Shown here: piece by piece, positions 33,919 to 45,269 of the stretch | How positions within the stretch are numbered: the stretch's first letter is position 1 | Layout of the letters: the number at the start of each line of letters is the position of its first letter | From: Pinus tabuliformis | Lineage: Eukaryota; Streptophyta; Pinopsida; Pinales; Pinaceae | Length of the DNA stretch: 64,000 nucleotides | Assembly (NCBI GenBank): GCA_031772625.1 | Contig: CM062815.1 | Coordinates: forward strand, 122,807,977-122,871,976 | Direction: 5' to 3' | Made by a program: the position numbers and the translations under genes | Notes under the pieces: model-generated | Databases searched by the model: none | The model's input: the letters and a program-made list of their open reading frames with translations, nothing else | What the model was told of the DNA's origin: nothing

Positions 33919-34517
33919 ATGGAATTCGTTTTAAAGCACAGTTCTGATCTGCCATCTTGTTCACACGACACACCATACAACAATAACTCGCTTAACCTTG
34001 GATTGCCATCGATACTTACAACGATCGATGGTCGATCAAACCTACAACACGAAATATTCAGACTATTTATGAAACACCACATAGATGCACAATTTCAACA
34101 CAAAGCACACTTTTATATTATACAAAATAGTTACAATCTAAGGCATTTCAGCCTTGGCACAAGTTCTCCTTCGACTACATTGTATCCAACACTCTGTTTT
34201 CACAGTTTTTTTTCTTCTGTCTCTCTATATCTCACTCTCACACACACATGATTTCTTTATATAAGAAATTAGAAAAGGCGTGGATCATCTAAGATCCACA
34301 ATTTCCTCCCACAATCATTCAATCATATCCTTAATCTCTCGTTATGCATACATGGCAAATAATTACATTAATTAAGCCTTCTAGAGACTTATCAATTCCA
34401 TCAAATTAGCTTGTTTTAAATAGAAATTTTCTCCCGGTTTACATGATTGTCCATGTCTCCTCCTCCATAGCTTTGGATTCCGAATTTGATTAAGAGTGCT
34501 CAAATGCTCCTGCATCA
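33919..34517 (-). repeat. Element D 5' LTR, part 2, with 90-bp duplicated segment
   Basis: It resumes D's LTR and ends ctcctgcatca. Its first 90 bases (33919-34008, atggaattcg to gattgcca) repeat the 91 bases already present at 23297-23387 on the other side of E. A normal integration would duplicate about 5 bp. Confidence 0.85.
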
Positions 34518-36736
34518 AATGCACTTGATCTAAGATTTATTTCTTATTGTTACAGTGGTTCTAATATCGAAAATCCTGAGAAGCATAAAATCTCTTAAGA
34601 GATGGTCAATTTCTAATTCATGTCTATCATCTATGTCACTTTGGAGGAAGTAACCAAATGGAAGCCTCAGAATGTCTCTGAGGATACACTAGCAAAAGAA
34701 GCACTGATTTATGAGTCTGCAAAAGCTAGAAGGTACGTATTACCACTAAATTTCTCTTTTGAAAACAGGCTTGAAGTCCTTGCCCGTCAATGAGGACAAG
34801 GTATAGGTCTAGATAATAGTCTGTAGTAAGACTTGTGCCAAAATTTTCTCCTTGGAACTATTGATCTCGAGTTCAATAATGTAAATTTAAATCTGAGTGT
34901 ATCATGAATTAATCTTGGGACTGTAAGAAGAAATATTTAAGGATAAATATGAATGCTAAAGGAGTCCCTTGACCCTACACACTCATCATGGAAATATTGT
35001 CTAAGAGTTATCTCAATATGGAAAGAAGAAATGACGACATTACAAATCTGATTGTGGCTCAAAGAAAACCTTGGCCACATAAGGGAACCTGTGCTCTTTA
35101 TTTAGAAGCAAGATATGTTATAATCCTTTTATTAATTGATATTTTGAAGAATGGTACTATGGAGGCTCAATCTTGAAAGTAGCACTGTCACGAACACCAT
35201 ATTGAAGAAAGAATACTTTGATAAAGGAAAAGAGGCTAAGTCCCTCTTCAAGGTTAACGGTCGAATATATCTTTACAGATCCAATAGTATTATGTCACAT
35301 AAACTTGTTGGCTTGAAATTATTGGATGAATATGTTGTTGCCAAGACCTAAGCTTCTAAAGGTAATGATTTCATACTACTATGGGTATTTGAGAGTTGAG
35401 ATGCTCAACCCGGAATAATGAGGCTACTCGTTATTAAAGTGAAGGTTAAGTTTCCAAGGGAAAGATATTGATGATGCTATACTATTTGGTTTTTGAATAT
35501 GAACTTATTGGAAATATGGGGTTTGAAAACCATAGCCAACAAAAAAGGTTTGGATAAGAAAGCCATAGGGTTTATTGAAAAAACCCTAGATATGAACCTA
35601 GATTAATGTTTCCACTGAATGAATAAACCCTAGCTCATGCAAAGAAAGAATGATGATGATGTCGACAATGATGATAAAGTTTCAAGATGGATGCAAGAAG
35701 ACTAAGATTAAAAGGAAATTGAAATTCCCTATAATTCTCAAAAGATAAGTATATTACATCTTTCTCTCTTGATTATTATTATTGTTTTACTATTAGTTAG
35801 TCCCTTGTCTTTGTATTCTTTTCCTGGTTATAATTGTTCTTCCATGGCCTCCTAGTGAGGATTGCAATTACATAGTAGAAGCTTCCATGGCTTTGGTAAC
35901 AAATGGAAGAATGAAGCAAAGCGTGCAACAAGAGGACTTTTCCAGAATAGTGGTTTGCACTGAGAGATAGATGAAATCCGAGCTTAGAGGGAGCTAGTAG
36001 CTCAACACGTTTGAAGTATGCCTTGATTGTATCATAGAAAAGTTGAGATATAACATGCAACAAATGGCAACATAGAAACGTACAAAGAAAGAGTTGAACA
36101 TAAGGTTCTCCTAGAAATAGGGAAAAAATCATGACAAGACATTTCCTCCTAGTTGAGAGGAACACCTCTGTTAGAACTATTATTTTTGTGTTGAAAATTG
36201 CACCAAGTGGATGCAAAAATCGTAATTAAATAAATGTAGATAGAAATACCCCAAAAATTTGAAGTACTTGAGAAGAAGTCTCATGTTTGAAGAAGGATTT
36301 GTATGATCACAAAAAAACAGAATGGGATTGATATTCGTGGGATGAAAGCTGAAGGAATCGTGTCAGAGGGTGCAACTGTAGCAATTGCATCTGCAACAGA
36401 GGGAGAAATTAGATAGATTTGTTTTAGCTTCATAGGGAGTTGACCTCTAAGCCCAAGATGATGGAATGCAATTAACATTGTTAGGCTAGATAACTGATAT
36501 GCTGGAAGGAAGTAGTAACAGAGGGAGCAACCTGAAATACCACAAGATGATATGTTTTAGTGTGAGAGGGAGAACCCAATTAGGGTAATAAGAAAACATA
36601 TGTAATGATGGACCTAGTGAAAGAAAGATGATCTATTTTATGAGCCTAAGCATGTTGCTCACACGGGTTGGATTACTAACATGATACAATTGGTCATAGC
36701 ATGTTTTGAGATTTGTATCAACAGTGAAGTACAAAT
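34518..36736 (+). other. Element B interior, right part, decayed
   Basis: This follows D's target copy aatgc. No domain is certain. Short frames such as 34988-35176 and 35151-35351 show no recognisable motif. By position it should be B's former pol. Confidence 0.5.
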
Positions 36737-36930
36737 GTAGATTTAGATTGGGAAGAGAGTGCTGGAGACAGGAAGAGTTCATTTTGGCTCTGTTAGTATT
36801 TCTTGAATGAGCACAAGTATTCATTTTTCTCACTCAGTATTGCAGTGGCTGAGTATATTGCAACTAGATTGACAAGTTAAGAAGCATATTGGATTCAAAG
36901 GCTACTTGCAGGATTGTCTTGATTAGGTGT
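36737..36930 (+). pseudogene. Element B copia RNase H remnant
   Basis: In one frame with two stops the translation reads VDLDWEESAGDRKSSFW, then SIAVAEYIATRLTS, then EAYWIQRLLAGLS. This follows the copia RNase H pattern (DSDWAG...DRRSTSGY; AEYIA; EAIWLQRLL). It is the only pol remnant that identifies B as a copia element and as plus-strand. Confidence 0.7.
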
Positions 36931-37136
36931 AGGTGACGACCATGATGACAGGTCGTAACATAGAAAGAAGAAGAGTGGCTTCAATATTATTCTACAATAT
37001 AACAGTTTGTTGGAAAATCCTCTGTCCCTCGGTGAAGTCCATATATGTACTTCAGGGACAAGATTGGATTTGTTGAGCATGCCTTTCTCATTGAGAGGAA
37101 GTGTTGATGAGACAAAATCATGGACTGACATTCTCC

Positions 37137-37556
37137 CTGTGTCAAGTACTTTGACTTGAATTAGGGAGACTATCCCAGTGTCAAGTACTTTGATGGTGAA
37201 CCAAGACTAGTCAGGATGCCATGTGTCAGGTACCGACCCAAATTATGGTGACTAGTTGTATGCTAAATGATATACCATGTGTCTAAATTACTGATCCGAA
37301 TTATGGTGAGCACATGCCATAGGACTAAAGTACTGAACCGAATGATGGTGATTAATTTATGCAATTTATTTACCATATGATTGAAGCATTGGTCTGAATT
37401 ATGGTGAGAATATACCATAGGTTTGAAGTGCTAACCTGAATTATGGTAAATGGTTGATGCTATCGACTTACCATGTGTAACCATTGTTGACTCGATTATG
37501 GTAATTGGTTTTACCATGTGCCACAATTGTTGATGCGATTATGGTACTTGGATTTG
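37137..37556 (+). repeat. Degenerate tandem repeat with alternating 56- and 42-bp units
   Basis: From 37218, seven units begin (a/g)ccat(g/a) and contain a core like gaattatggt. Their lengths by count are 56, 42, 56, 42, 56, 43 and a final partial unit. Two more diverged units precede them (37137-37217). The array ends about 70 bp before B's polypurine tract. Confidence 0.8.
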
Positions 37557-37627
37557 TTATAAACTTTTATTAGAGGAATATGCTAATGTGAGAACATATG
37601 GATAGTCATTATGAATACGTCCCTAGA

Positions 37628-37637
37628 TAAGAGGGAG
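37628..37637 (+). other. Element B polypurine tract
   Basis: taagagggag lies directly before the 3' LTR start tgttgaatttt. Confidence 0.75.
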
Positions 37638-38562
37638 TGTTGAATTTTGTTGCTATGGTTGGTCTTCATAATTAATATTGTAACAATTTATGTATTCTAT
37701 AAAGCATGTTCTTCATGCTATCTTTGTCAAAATAAAAATGTAAAAAGGCATGCTTTTCATGTCCTTTGAAAAAGAATATATATATACTTTTTTTAAAGTT
37801 GACTTTAGTGGCTCCAAAAGAGGCCAAGTTGGCCATGCTAGTCAAGTGGACTCAGTAAGATAAAGGAACCTATTCGCCCTTCAAGATGACTATATATATG
37901 AGGCAATTCGACCACCTATCAAACAAAAATCTTGATCTATCTGAGGAAAGCGAAGGTCTGGTCTGAGGCAAGCAAGCAAAGGTCTGGCTTGGGGCAAGCT
38001 GTGTGAAGGAGGCAAAATAGTGGATAAATTTTTGGGTTGAAGGAAAAATTCTATGTGGTAGCATTCTATATTGGAGGATCGAAGAAGTGCAGGATGAATC
38101 TATACCAGTATAAGTGCAAGATGAATTTGTACCAAAATAAGTACCACGAGAGGTGTAGGACAAAGTTCTATGGATGAAGAAGGATAATGAAATTATGCCC
38201 TAGCTAAGAAGAATAGAACGAGTTTCTAGGGTAGGCTGTTTGACTTGAATAAAAGGGTTGGTACAAGTTTGACCTAGCTAAACTATTGGTCTATTTGACC
38301 TTGTATTTGAATGATGTATCTCTGTTGAAGTTGATGATTTCTCTAAGGAAAGGTTGCTGGGTTTTTCCTCCCTGTGGGTTTTCCCATGGTAAAATCTTGT
38401 GTTCTTTATGTGGTTGTCTCTTCATGATCCAATTGTCATAAATATTATGTTGTTGATGTATTTTGTGTAATTTATTAAATATGGAATAATGGATAATAAT
38501 TTGAAAAATATTTAAATCATTTTAAGTAATTATCAGTGTATAAGACATTATAAAACTCAATA
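37638..38562 (+). repeat. Element B 3' LTR
   Basis: This 925-bp copy is the partner of 9168-10074. It ends aactcaata, with the final CA changed to TA. Divergence from the 5' copy is visibly high, with many substitutions and indels, so B is among the oldest insertions here. Confidence 0.85.
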
Positions 38563-39797
38563 CGAGGAATAAAAATACATATTTTTGTCAAAGGTGGTAC
38601 CAACTGGTATCAATTTGCTAGAACTAAAATTTTCCCTAAGTTCATAATTGTTCAAATAATCAGTACGTTAAGGTTATATCTATTATTTTTTTACTCTTTG
38701 GTAATGAAAATCACGGATGAAATTGTTCTAAGGTTTATTCTTATAATAACCCAATCAATTAAGTTTAATTATGTTGGTTTTCTTTTTGACAACAACCAAA
38801 ACATTTAGAACATTTTGAAGAGCGGAAAATTTTAGATATCACTCACACTTGATATATCTTTTCATTTGTCATTAGTTAGTTCATTTTCAACATTTAAATT
38901 TATAAAAAGTTGGTCAACAAGGAAAAGGAAAATTTCAGGTGGTTATTGAGTGGACTCAGGTTGTGAAGGATTATGGCAAGAAGAATGGTTATCAAGATTT
39001 TAGAGATCAAGTTATGACTATTGCATAAAATTTGTTTCTTAATGACCCTCCTCCAAGAATGTTCTAAAAGTGTAACTCTCTCTTACATTTACGTACACAA
39101 ATAAATTATGGAGATCAATATATTCTAGAAGATCACAATGTCTTGAGGATTTATAGATTTGAGTTAAAACTTTATAAGTTTTTTTTTCTTGCTCAATTTT
39201 TTTTCTTTGGAATATAAGAAAAAGATTGAACTCAGATTATATCCATTTTGTTTCTAAAAACAAAATGACCTTCTCTAGTTACCAATATAAATTTTCTTTT
39301 TCATTGCAAAAAATCAAACAAATTTTTGATAAATTTTTTATTTTATTTTTTTAATTTTTAATTTTAATTTTAATTTTTTTTATAATTTTATTTTATTATT
39401 ATTTTTAATTATTATTTTATAATGTTTATAATTTTTTTTATATTATTATTAATTTTTTTATTTTTTATTTGTTTATTTTACTTTATTTATTTATATTTAT
39501 ATTTATTTTTATTTTATGAGGAAAAAATCATAATTTATTCAACTTGAAACAAGGAACAAAACTTCATTTTGTAGATACTGTAAGCATTTGCTCATATCTT
39601 CCTTTTGGATGATGATAAATAAAAATAAAACTATAAAATTACATAAATTATGCTGAAGTTAAGTGTGATAAAAATCACTTAACTTCTCCTTTTTTGCTTT
39701 TATTTTTCTGATCCTTTTGCCAAACCTCATGTTTGGGGATCAAATTTTACCATTTCCAATTCATTTCCAACTGCCTGCAAAGGGACTTCTTTGTTTG
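38563..39797. other. AT-rich spacer between B and G
   Basis: No gene is recognised. A nearly pure A/T tract at about 39330-39525 resembles in composition the one at 23541-23829. The bases gtttg (39793-39797) are the left target copy of element G. Confidence 0.6.
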
Positions 39798-40674
39798 TGT
39801 TGGCGGGGCCTGACCTAGGTTCGGAGTTATTTAGCCAAACAAATCCTTGTACGACTGGCCCTTTCGACAACAGTCTGTGGAGCGTGGACTGTCTCACCCG
39901 AAGCAGTATGGGGGGATGCTGGAACCAAGTTTCCGCACCCTTGAGATGTCTAAGGGGTAAATTTAGTCCAACTGTGAATACCTTCGCGCAGGTTACTTCA
40001 AGCACTTTCCTGACCTGCAACGCCTTCACGCCCTATTATATTCACCTTCGTGCAACCCTAACCAGGGTCTGTGAAGGTTTTGCGCTGCTAGAGCAGTGAT
40101 CTACGCTATTTCCCCCAGTTACATTGCAGATCTTACTTGTATTCTTATAACAGTTAGTTATCTTCGCGTGAATAGATACTTTATCTTATATTCACTTATT
40201 TAACATATTCGCATAAGTTCACACAAAAAATAAACTGTAAACTTGCAATTCATATCCAATATACTTCAATGCATAAAACAGGAAACGATACACAAAAAGA
40301 ATGTAAAACTTCTCTTTATTAATACTTTAATCGGTTACAGACTCAACCTGCCCTGTGCACTTAGCTGCAGACTACTAGGCCTCTGTGCACTCAGCTACAG
40401 AGCCTTCTCCTACTCTACGACCCAACGACTCACCCTATACTTAGATCTGACTCAATTCATTGTGATTCATCTATTTCATTGATTCTTGTCTCTTTTCAAC
40501 TTGGGTAGATCTCCCAAACTGACATTACATTACAAAAACAAGGGCGGACAACCCTCTGACTCATTTACCATCTTCGCGTTCCATGCCCACACATCATAGA
40601 GTCTTTCCATTGGACTTAGTCAAAACTTGGGCTTTAAGCCCCAAAACTTGCCTTAGGGGATCCCGTGCCCAACA
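39798..40674 (-). repeat. Element G 3' LTR
   Basis: It begins tgttggcggggcctgac and ends cccgtgcccaaca. The first 110 bp and the last 200 bp match the shorter right LTR. Confidence 0.85.
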
Positions 40675-43067
40675 GGCCCCCAACAGAAAGATTGTGACTC
40701 ACCCTCAAGTCACTCTGTCGGTGCAGAGATCTTCACCTGGAGACCTCCCAACTCTGCTCGGACTGCTACCAGGTCGATAGCGCACTGAGCGGCTTCCTGC
40801 TGTATCTCCTGGACGCGCTGTTCGGAGATCGCGGTATCTAAACTGCTTCCCTGTCTGCTCCTACATCCCCTGCATCTGCATGATCTTGCCTTCAATCGTT
40901 GTTGTGATAATGAAGGTCTCATCGATCCAACACTCAACGCGCTCCTTCAAAACCGCTTCCCTATGTCGCACTGCGTCTACGTGCTCCTTAAACGCTTTGG
41001 CCTGTTGCATCCGTGTGAGCCTCTATGTAAGGGCCACCATTTGCGCGGTCCCTTTGACGTTGTCATACTGTTTCTATAGCTCACATGCCTTTGTTTCTAA
41101 GTGCTATATGTTCGGGTCTTCCTGCAGAGTGGTGAGGACCTTGAATGATTCTTCCAACATTTTAGTGCAGTCCTTTACTGCGCCGCTGATCTCCTCCATC
41201 CCCGATGTAATGGTGCTGGTGTGATGTTCCCTTAACTCTGGAGGAGTTGAAGGTTGCGCCTTCAACCGCAACTCTGCTATCTGGAGGTTTAGCTCCAGTT
41301 GAACCTTGGCCATTTCTTCTTGTGCCTCGTGCACCCATGCTGCTAACCTTTGGATGTCCGCTTCTATTGGGATGGCCAGCTCAGGGACCATCTGGTAGGC
41401 TTCTTCAATTACCTGTACCATCTCCCTGTTCTAAGACATGACCTCGTCGCGCTACAAGCTCAACTGATCCATGTTGATCCTCTGTTCACTCAACACGTGC
41501 AGCGCGCGGCTCTCCCTAGCCCACAATTCTGCAGTAATCCCATCCTGCAGAACGTAGAGCGTCTCCCAAGGAAGCACAACCATGTTAATCCCTATTCCCT
41601 TCAACGCACTGACCATAGGCTTGTCGACCTCATTTTCTATAACCAGTGCCCCTTCTGGCAACACTCTTGTGTTGGTCGTACGAGCACGCAACATTTCCTC
41701 GACTGCGGCTGTTCTTATTGCGAGGTTGGTCAAGAGAGTACTAGCCTGAGGAGTGCACATCTACAACTCCTGAATCTGTGCTCGGAGGGCCCCCAACACA
41801 ATCTAATTCTCCTCTGCAAAGTTCTGGAGGGCCTTTATGGTGATGTCGCGCACCGTCTCTCCTATATCATGCAGATCCCCCTTGGTAAGGGTGATTAGGT
41901 CGATAGACATCTTAGATGCTTTTACCTTCTTGCACGACCCCATCTTCTCTCTCGGGCACTGGCACTTCAATAGTGTCGACGCTGTCTATGGGTCCACACT
42001 GCCCTCCTCTATCTTTGTTTCCATCTCTTGCTCCTGCTCAGGCGAAGGCAAATTCTGACCCTCGCGCTCTGTTTCTGTTGCCTTCTGTGCTTCTGCTTTG
42101 GCCTTTTGCTATTCTGCTCCTATCTTCGCAGCATCCTGCGCCTCCTGCGCCTTTGCTGCTACTGCTTCTTTCCTTCTCTTTTCTGCCAACGGTGCCATGC
42201 AAAATTTTGACTCCTCCTTCTTTTTCTGCGCAACAGGCTTTTCCACCAAGGAGATGTCTGGAGCACGCCATTCCGGTGACCATGTCTCAAGTGTGTCAAA
42301 GATCACATCATATATGGCCATATATGGTAGTTCCTTCCACTTCTTTGCAGGGTCCTTGCGTGCCCTGAGGTAGATGTGATGAAAGTCTTCTTTAAACTCT
42401 ATGAAAATTTGTAGGCTTTTGTAAGAAGTGGGTGATAACTGCGGCTTGCGGTTAATCCCCATCATGATGTTCATCTCCATAAATACCCATAATATTTTAC
42501 TATCGCGGATGTGATGCACATCTTTAGTAGCCCACAGCGAAGCGTACTTCGCGGCTTCCGGGAGATCCCTTGCAATTGTGGGGAACTAGCTGTCCTCAAG
42601 CAATTCCCCAACCACTAGCACTATGGATAGCAGAAGCCATGCAAAGTGGAAGGTTTTCCCTTGTTCTTGTGCTTCACGGAAATTCTGCAGGAACTCCTTG
42701 CACAAGAATTACCAGTTAAATTGGACCCCCTTTGCAGATTGCTCAGCAAGTGCAACCACCGGCGCGGGCACCTCATCCGCACGACACTTCTGCATGACCT
42801 TACCTATCAATATCTGAGTCGCAATTCTGACTGCCTTGTTGTTGATACTGGAGATTGCATAACCCCCTTTTTTCTTCTCCATCTTGTATTTATTTTTCAT
42901 GGCCTCTGCAATGGCCAGATCACTGCTTTTACCCTTCAAAATGTCTGATGGGTAATTCTATGGATTAGGTGGTCCGTGATGGGGATGGGCTCCTCCAGCC
43001 AAAAACACCCACCATGCACCATGCAGAGCAACTGCTTGATGATGAAGATAGTTACTGGGGCGCGATG
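40675..43067 (-). pseudogene. Element G downstream coding region, alpha-helical, unrecognised
   Basis: The minus strand shows a series of frames with consistent protein-like composition, broken by stops and shifts. It reads KGGYAISSINNKAVRIATQ and VPAPVVALAEQSAKGVQFNW (42709-42939), then IFIEFKEDFHHIYLRARKD and WSPEWRAPDISL (42109-42519), then an Ala/Glu/Lys-rich stretch. Next come PEGALVIENEVDKPMVSAL (41452-41760), and Gln/Glu-rich segments at 41104-41421 and 40710-40937 that look like coiled coils. I do not recognise the family. It may be the additional 3' reading frame that some plant gypsy elements carry after integrase. It reaches almost to the 3' LTR. Confidence 0.6.
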
Positions 43068-43793
43068 TTAATGCGACACCCAGAGCAGGTTCAACAACCC
43101 TGCCTTTTTGACACCGTGCAACCGCTTGCGCAGCTCCAACTCTATGACTCCCACCACGGTGTGTTTCTTTGGCTTCATGAGCTGCATAGTCGCCAAGTGA
43201 GGGAACTTCTCGTGGTCGGAGAGATCCCAATCTTTGAACTTCAAACTCGGCACCCATCCCAGGCGCGCTCCTTCGAAAATGATCTCGTCGGGTAGCAGCG
43301 GAGTCTGTAGAGAGCTTTTACTCTCATCGATATCCTTGGGCACCTTCGCCTTCCCCTTCCGCGGAGGAACATACGTGGGTAGCCTGGTTAGAGGGTCCAC
43401 GCCCTCAGTTTCCTTCTCCATGTCTTCGTCCTCGTCCTCTTCTATCAAGATGTCCTCAAGGTCCTCAAATCTTCCTTGGCGCGTACCCCACCACCTCGCG
43501 GGTGTAGCACACAGTACCCACTTCAAAGCCGCGAAACATTGCTGTTATGGCACCTCCCTTTCAAATCTGTTCAAGAAAACATCTACCTCACTTAACCCAT
43601 CATATGTAGGCATATACCTTACTTCTCCTAATATGTAGCGCAGTGATCTTGTCATCATTTTATAGTTCAGCATGGTTACCTTGTGTAACCGGTTCTGCCA
43701 TCGCTCTATTTCTTCATCCGAATCTGATGTACAGGAGCTTTCGTGCTCCCATGAGATTCGTCCATACGTGGTGGGATTTACCTAGTCTTGATC
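43068..43793 (-). pseudogene. Element G deletion-junction region, gag-like motif fused to acidic linker
   Basis: After the protease the minus strand continues with PTYDGLSEVDVFLNRFEREV, an in-frame stop, then ALKWVLCATPARWWGTRQGRF, which resembles the first part of a gypsy gag or linker. Within the 152-codon frame 43068-43526 this runs straight into an acidic linker (EEDEDEDMEKETEG) and then the start of the downstream coding region (LGWVPSLKFKDWDL). RT, RNase H and integrase, expected between these parts, are absent. I read this as an internal deletion that kept the frame open. Confidence 0.65.
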
Positions 43794-44660
43794 TCACACG
43801 GTTATCTTGTAGATGCAGTCTAAGTCGTCGTCGCTTTCATAGTCACACACTGGCTCAGTGTAGCGCGATCCTTCTGCAGGGTCCAAAGGTACGACTACGC
43901 ACAAAGACTTTTTCTCAAAAATCATCTTGCGCTTCTTTATATTTATCACCTCGTTCATGTCAGTGGCCCAATCGATTCCTAAGAGCGTGGGGTAGGGATT
44001 GCTGTCATCAACAATCTCTATCACTTCAAAGTCTGCTAGCGCGCTTGCCCCTTCAATATCCATGATGATTCCCTGCAATCTCCTGATAGGTATTATCTTT
44101 TGCTGGTTTGCCATTCGCAGTTGGATAGGAGACCATTGCAGCGTAGGCCTTCCCATGCGCTCCCATGTTTGCTTCGGCAAAACGTTCGCGTCCGACCGTA
44201 GGTTCAAAATTACTTGGTCCATCTCATATTCTCCAATCTGCGTGGTCAACCTCATTTCTCTTCCCGTCCTCGTCACATGCTTTCCAATCTTCTGGACTAT
44301 GCGGGGTTCTCCTGGTGCCGTCCCAACGCATATATTAATGAGTTCATGCAATCCCTTTACAGCCTTAGTGTTGCACAGTAGCTTCATGCATGTTTCTAGG
44401 AATGTCATAAGCATAGATGGGTCCATTTCCGACTCTGATCTATCTTTGATTCCTGAAGTGGAGGCATCAATGAAGCTCTTCCTAGCTTCCATGAAGGTTT
44501 CCTTAGTGCGCTCCAAATCAAATTCTGGTTCTTTCATCGGAGCCTTGCGAACCCAAGTACTATATTCAGGCTGGTTGCCTTTATAATCTCCTATCATAAT
44601 TCCACTTCGGAGCATAATGTTCACATTTGGGTCTTCCTTAGGCAGCTCAAACCTCATCAT
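43794..44660 (-). pseudogene. Element G protease-like domain
   Basis: This is a 288-codon open frame on the minus strand. The centre reads MDQVILNLRSDANVLPKQTW, then SPIQLRMANQQ, then PYPTLLGIDWATD, a retropepsin-like fold pattern. The active-site position reads NLRSDA where a D(L/T)GSDAN arrangement is expected, so the first catalytic Asp and the Gly appear changed. The N-terminal part (PNVNIMLRSG, WVRKAPMKEPEFDLERTKE) is the linker from gag. It ends DLDCIYKITV at a stop just before the junction region. Confidence 0.72.
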
Positions 44661-45269
44661 CTGTAGGTTCTGAGTCAGGGGAGGTTAGAGCGCTCCCTTG
44701 CCACGCAACCTAGCTATCAGCGTAGGAAAATCCTCCGTCTCGTGATAAAACAAGGTACAATATATACATGATGGACGTGTTGGATTCGTACAATCACAGG
44801 CATAATGTCCTGGTCCTCCACAATTGTAATATATCAGCTGTCTGCGACCCCTTCCAGGTCCTCCTCCACCTCGGCCTCGTCTGCGCCCCTGAAATCTGAT
44901 TCGCGCCACTTCTGCGTTCTGGTCAAGGGGCCACATTTCGGCCTGAACTCTGTAGGTGGGAGTCCTATCCATCATTAGCTCTTAGCTTCTACAGGTGCAC
45001 TCATCGTGTCCAACCGATCCACAAAATTTACAGAACAACTGTTGCGAATTATGTGTGTACTTCTGTAACAAATGGTAGTTGTCAGTATCACACTTTCTTC
45101 TTTTTTGATAAATCACGCACCACAAAGCAGGTGCCGCGCTAGGTCCTACTTGTGCCTCTGGTCTTAATGACATCGGTCCTCCTCTCACGAGGTAATTCAT
45201 GAACACTGGGCAGTGGTCCTTGTCATGACCCTGAACCTTACATTTAACACACCATACCTCTTTGCGCAC
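44661..45269 (-). pseudogene. Element G gag nucleocapsid part with a cluster of zinc knuckles
   Basis: Three knuckle-like motifs are well formed or nearly so: CVKCKVQGHDKDHC, CKFCGSVGHDECTC, and YYNCGGPGHYACDC (first Cys replaced by Tyr). Two degenerate ones are CVIYQKRRKCDTDNY and CIYCTLFYHETEDF. A Gly/Arg-rich segment (GRRRGRGGGGPGRGRR) lies between the second and third. Stops near 44980 and 45270 break the frame. Most gag proteins have one or two knuckles; four or five is unusual and suggests strong or specific RNA binding. Confidence 0.75.

Larger units (their letters stand above)
20874..34517 (-). mobile_element. Element D: short-interior non-autonomous LTR element
   Basis: The LTR 20874-22204 (1331 bp) pairs with 22577-23387 plus 34009-34517. 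The second copy is split by element E. Next to the right LTR the minus strand has GTGGTATCAAAGC, a tRNA-Met-type primer site, so the element is minus-strand. Flanks are attgc (20869-20873) and aatgc (34518-34522), a target duplication with one mismatch. The interior is only about 372 bp, so nearly 90% of the element without its cargo is LTR. It cannot encode its own enzymes. Confidence 0.85.
9168..38562 (+). mobile_element. Element B: old copia element, host of the first nest
   Basis: The LTRs are 9168-10074 and 37638-38562. The left one is followed at once by tggtatcataac, a tRNA-Met-like primer site. The right one is preceded by taagagggag, a polypurine tract. The two are therefore the 5' and 3' LTRs of one plus-strand element 29.4 kb apart, and not two solo LTRs. 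Flanks are ggagg (9163-9167) and cgagg (38563-38567), a 5-bp duplication with one mismatch. B's own interior is only about 4.2 kb (10075-11037, 20739-20873, 34523-37637); the rest is elements C and D with their nested cargo. A copia RNase H remnant at 36737-36930 gives the class. The LTR ends are mutated (TT...CA on the left, TG...TA on the right), in keeping with great age. Confidence 0.82.

Noticed and set aside
35151..35351. 66-codon frame with KEAKSLFKVNGRIYLYRSN as a possible host gene
   Set aside because: No family recognised. It lies in element B's decayed interior and has no supporting context such as splice sites or a longer frame.
41350..42373. Plus-strand frames of 91-182 codons across 41.3-42.4 kb
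   Set aside because: They mirror the minus-strand coding region of element G, which has the consistent protein-like segments.
43999..44586. 195-codon plus-strand frame opposite element G's protease
   Set aside because: The minus-strand frame carries the protease-like motifs; this one has no recognisable domain.
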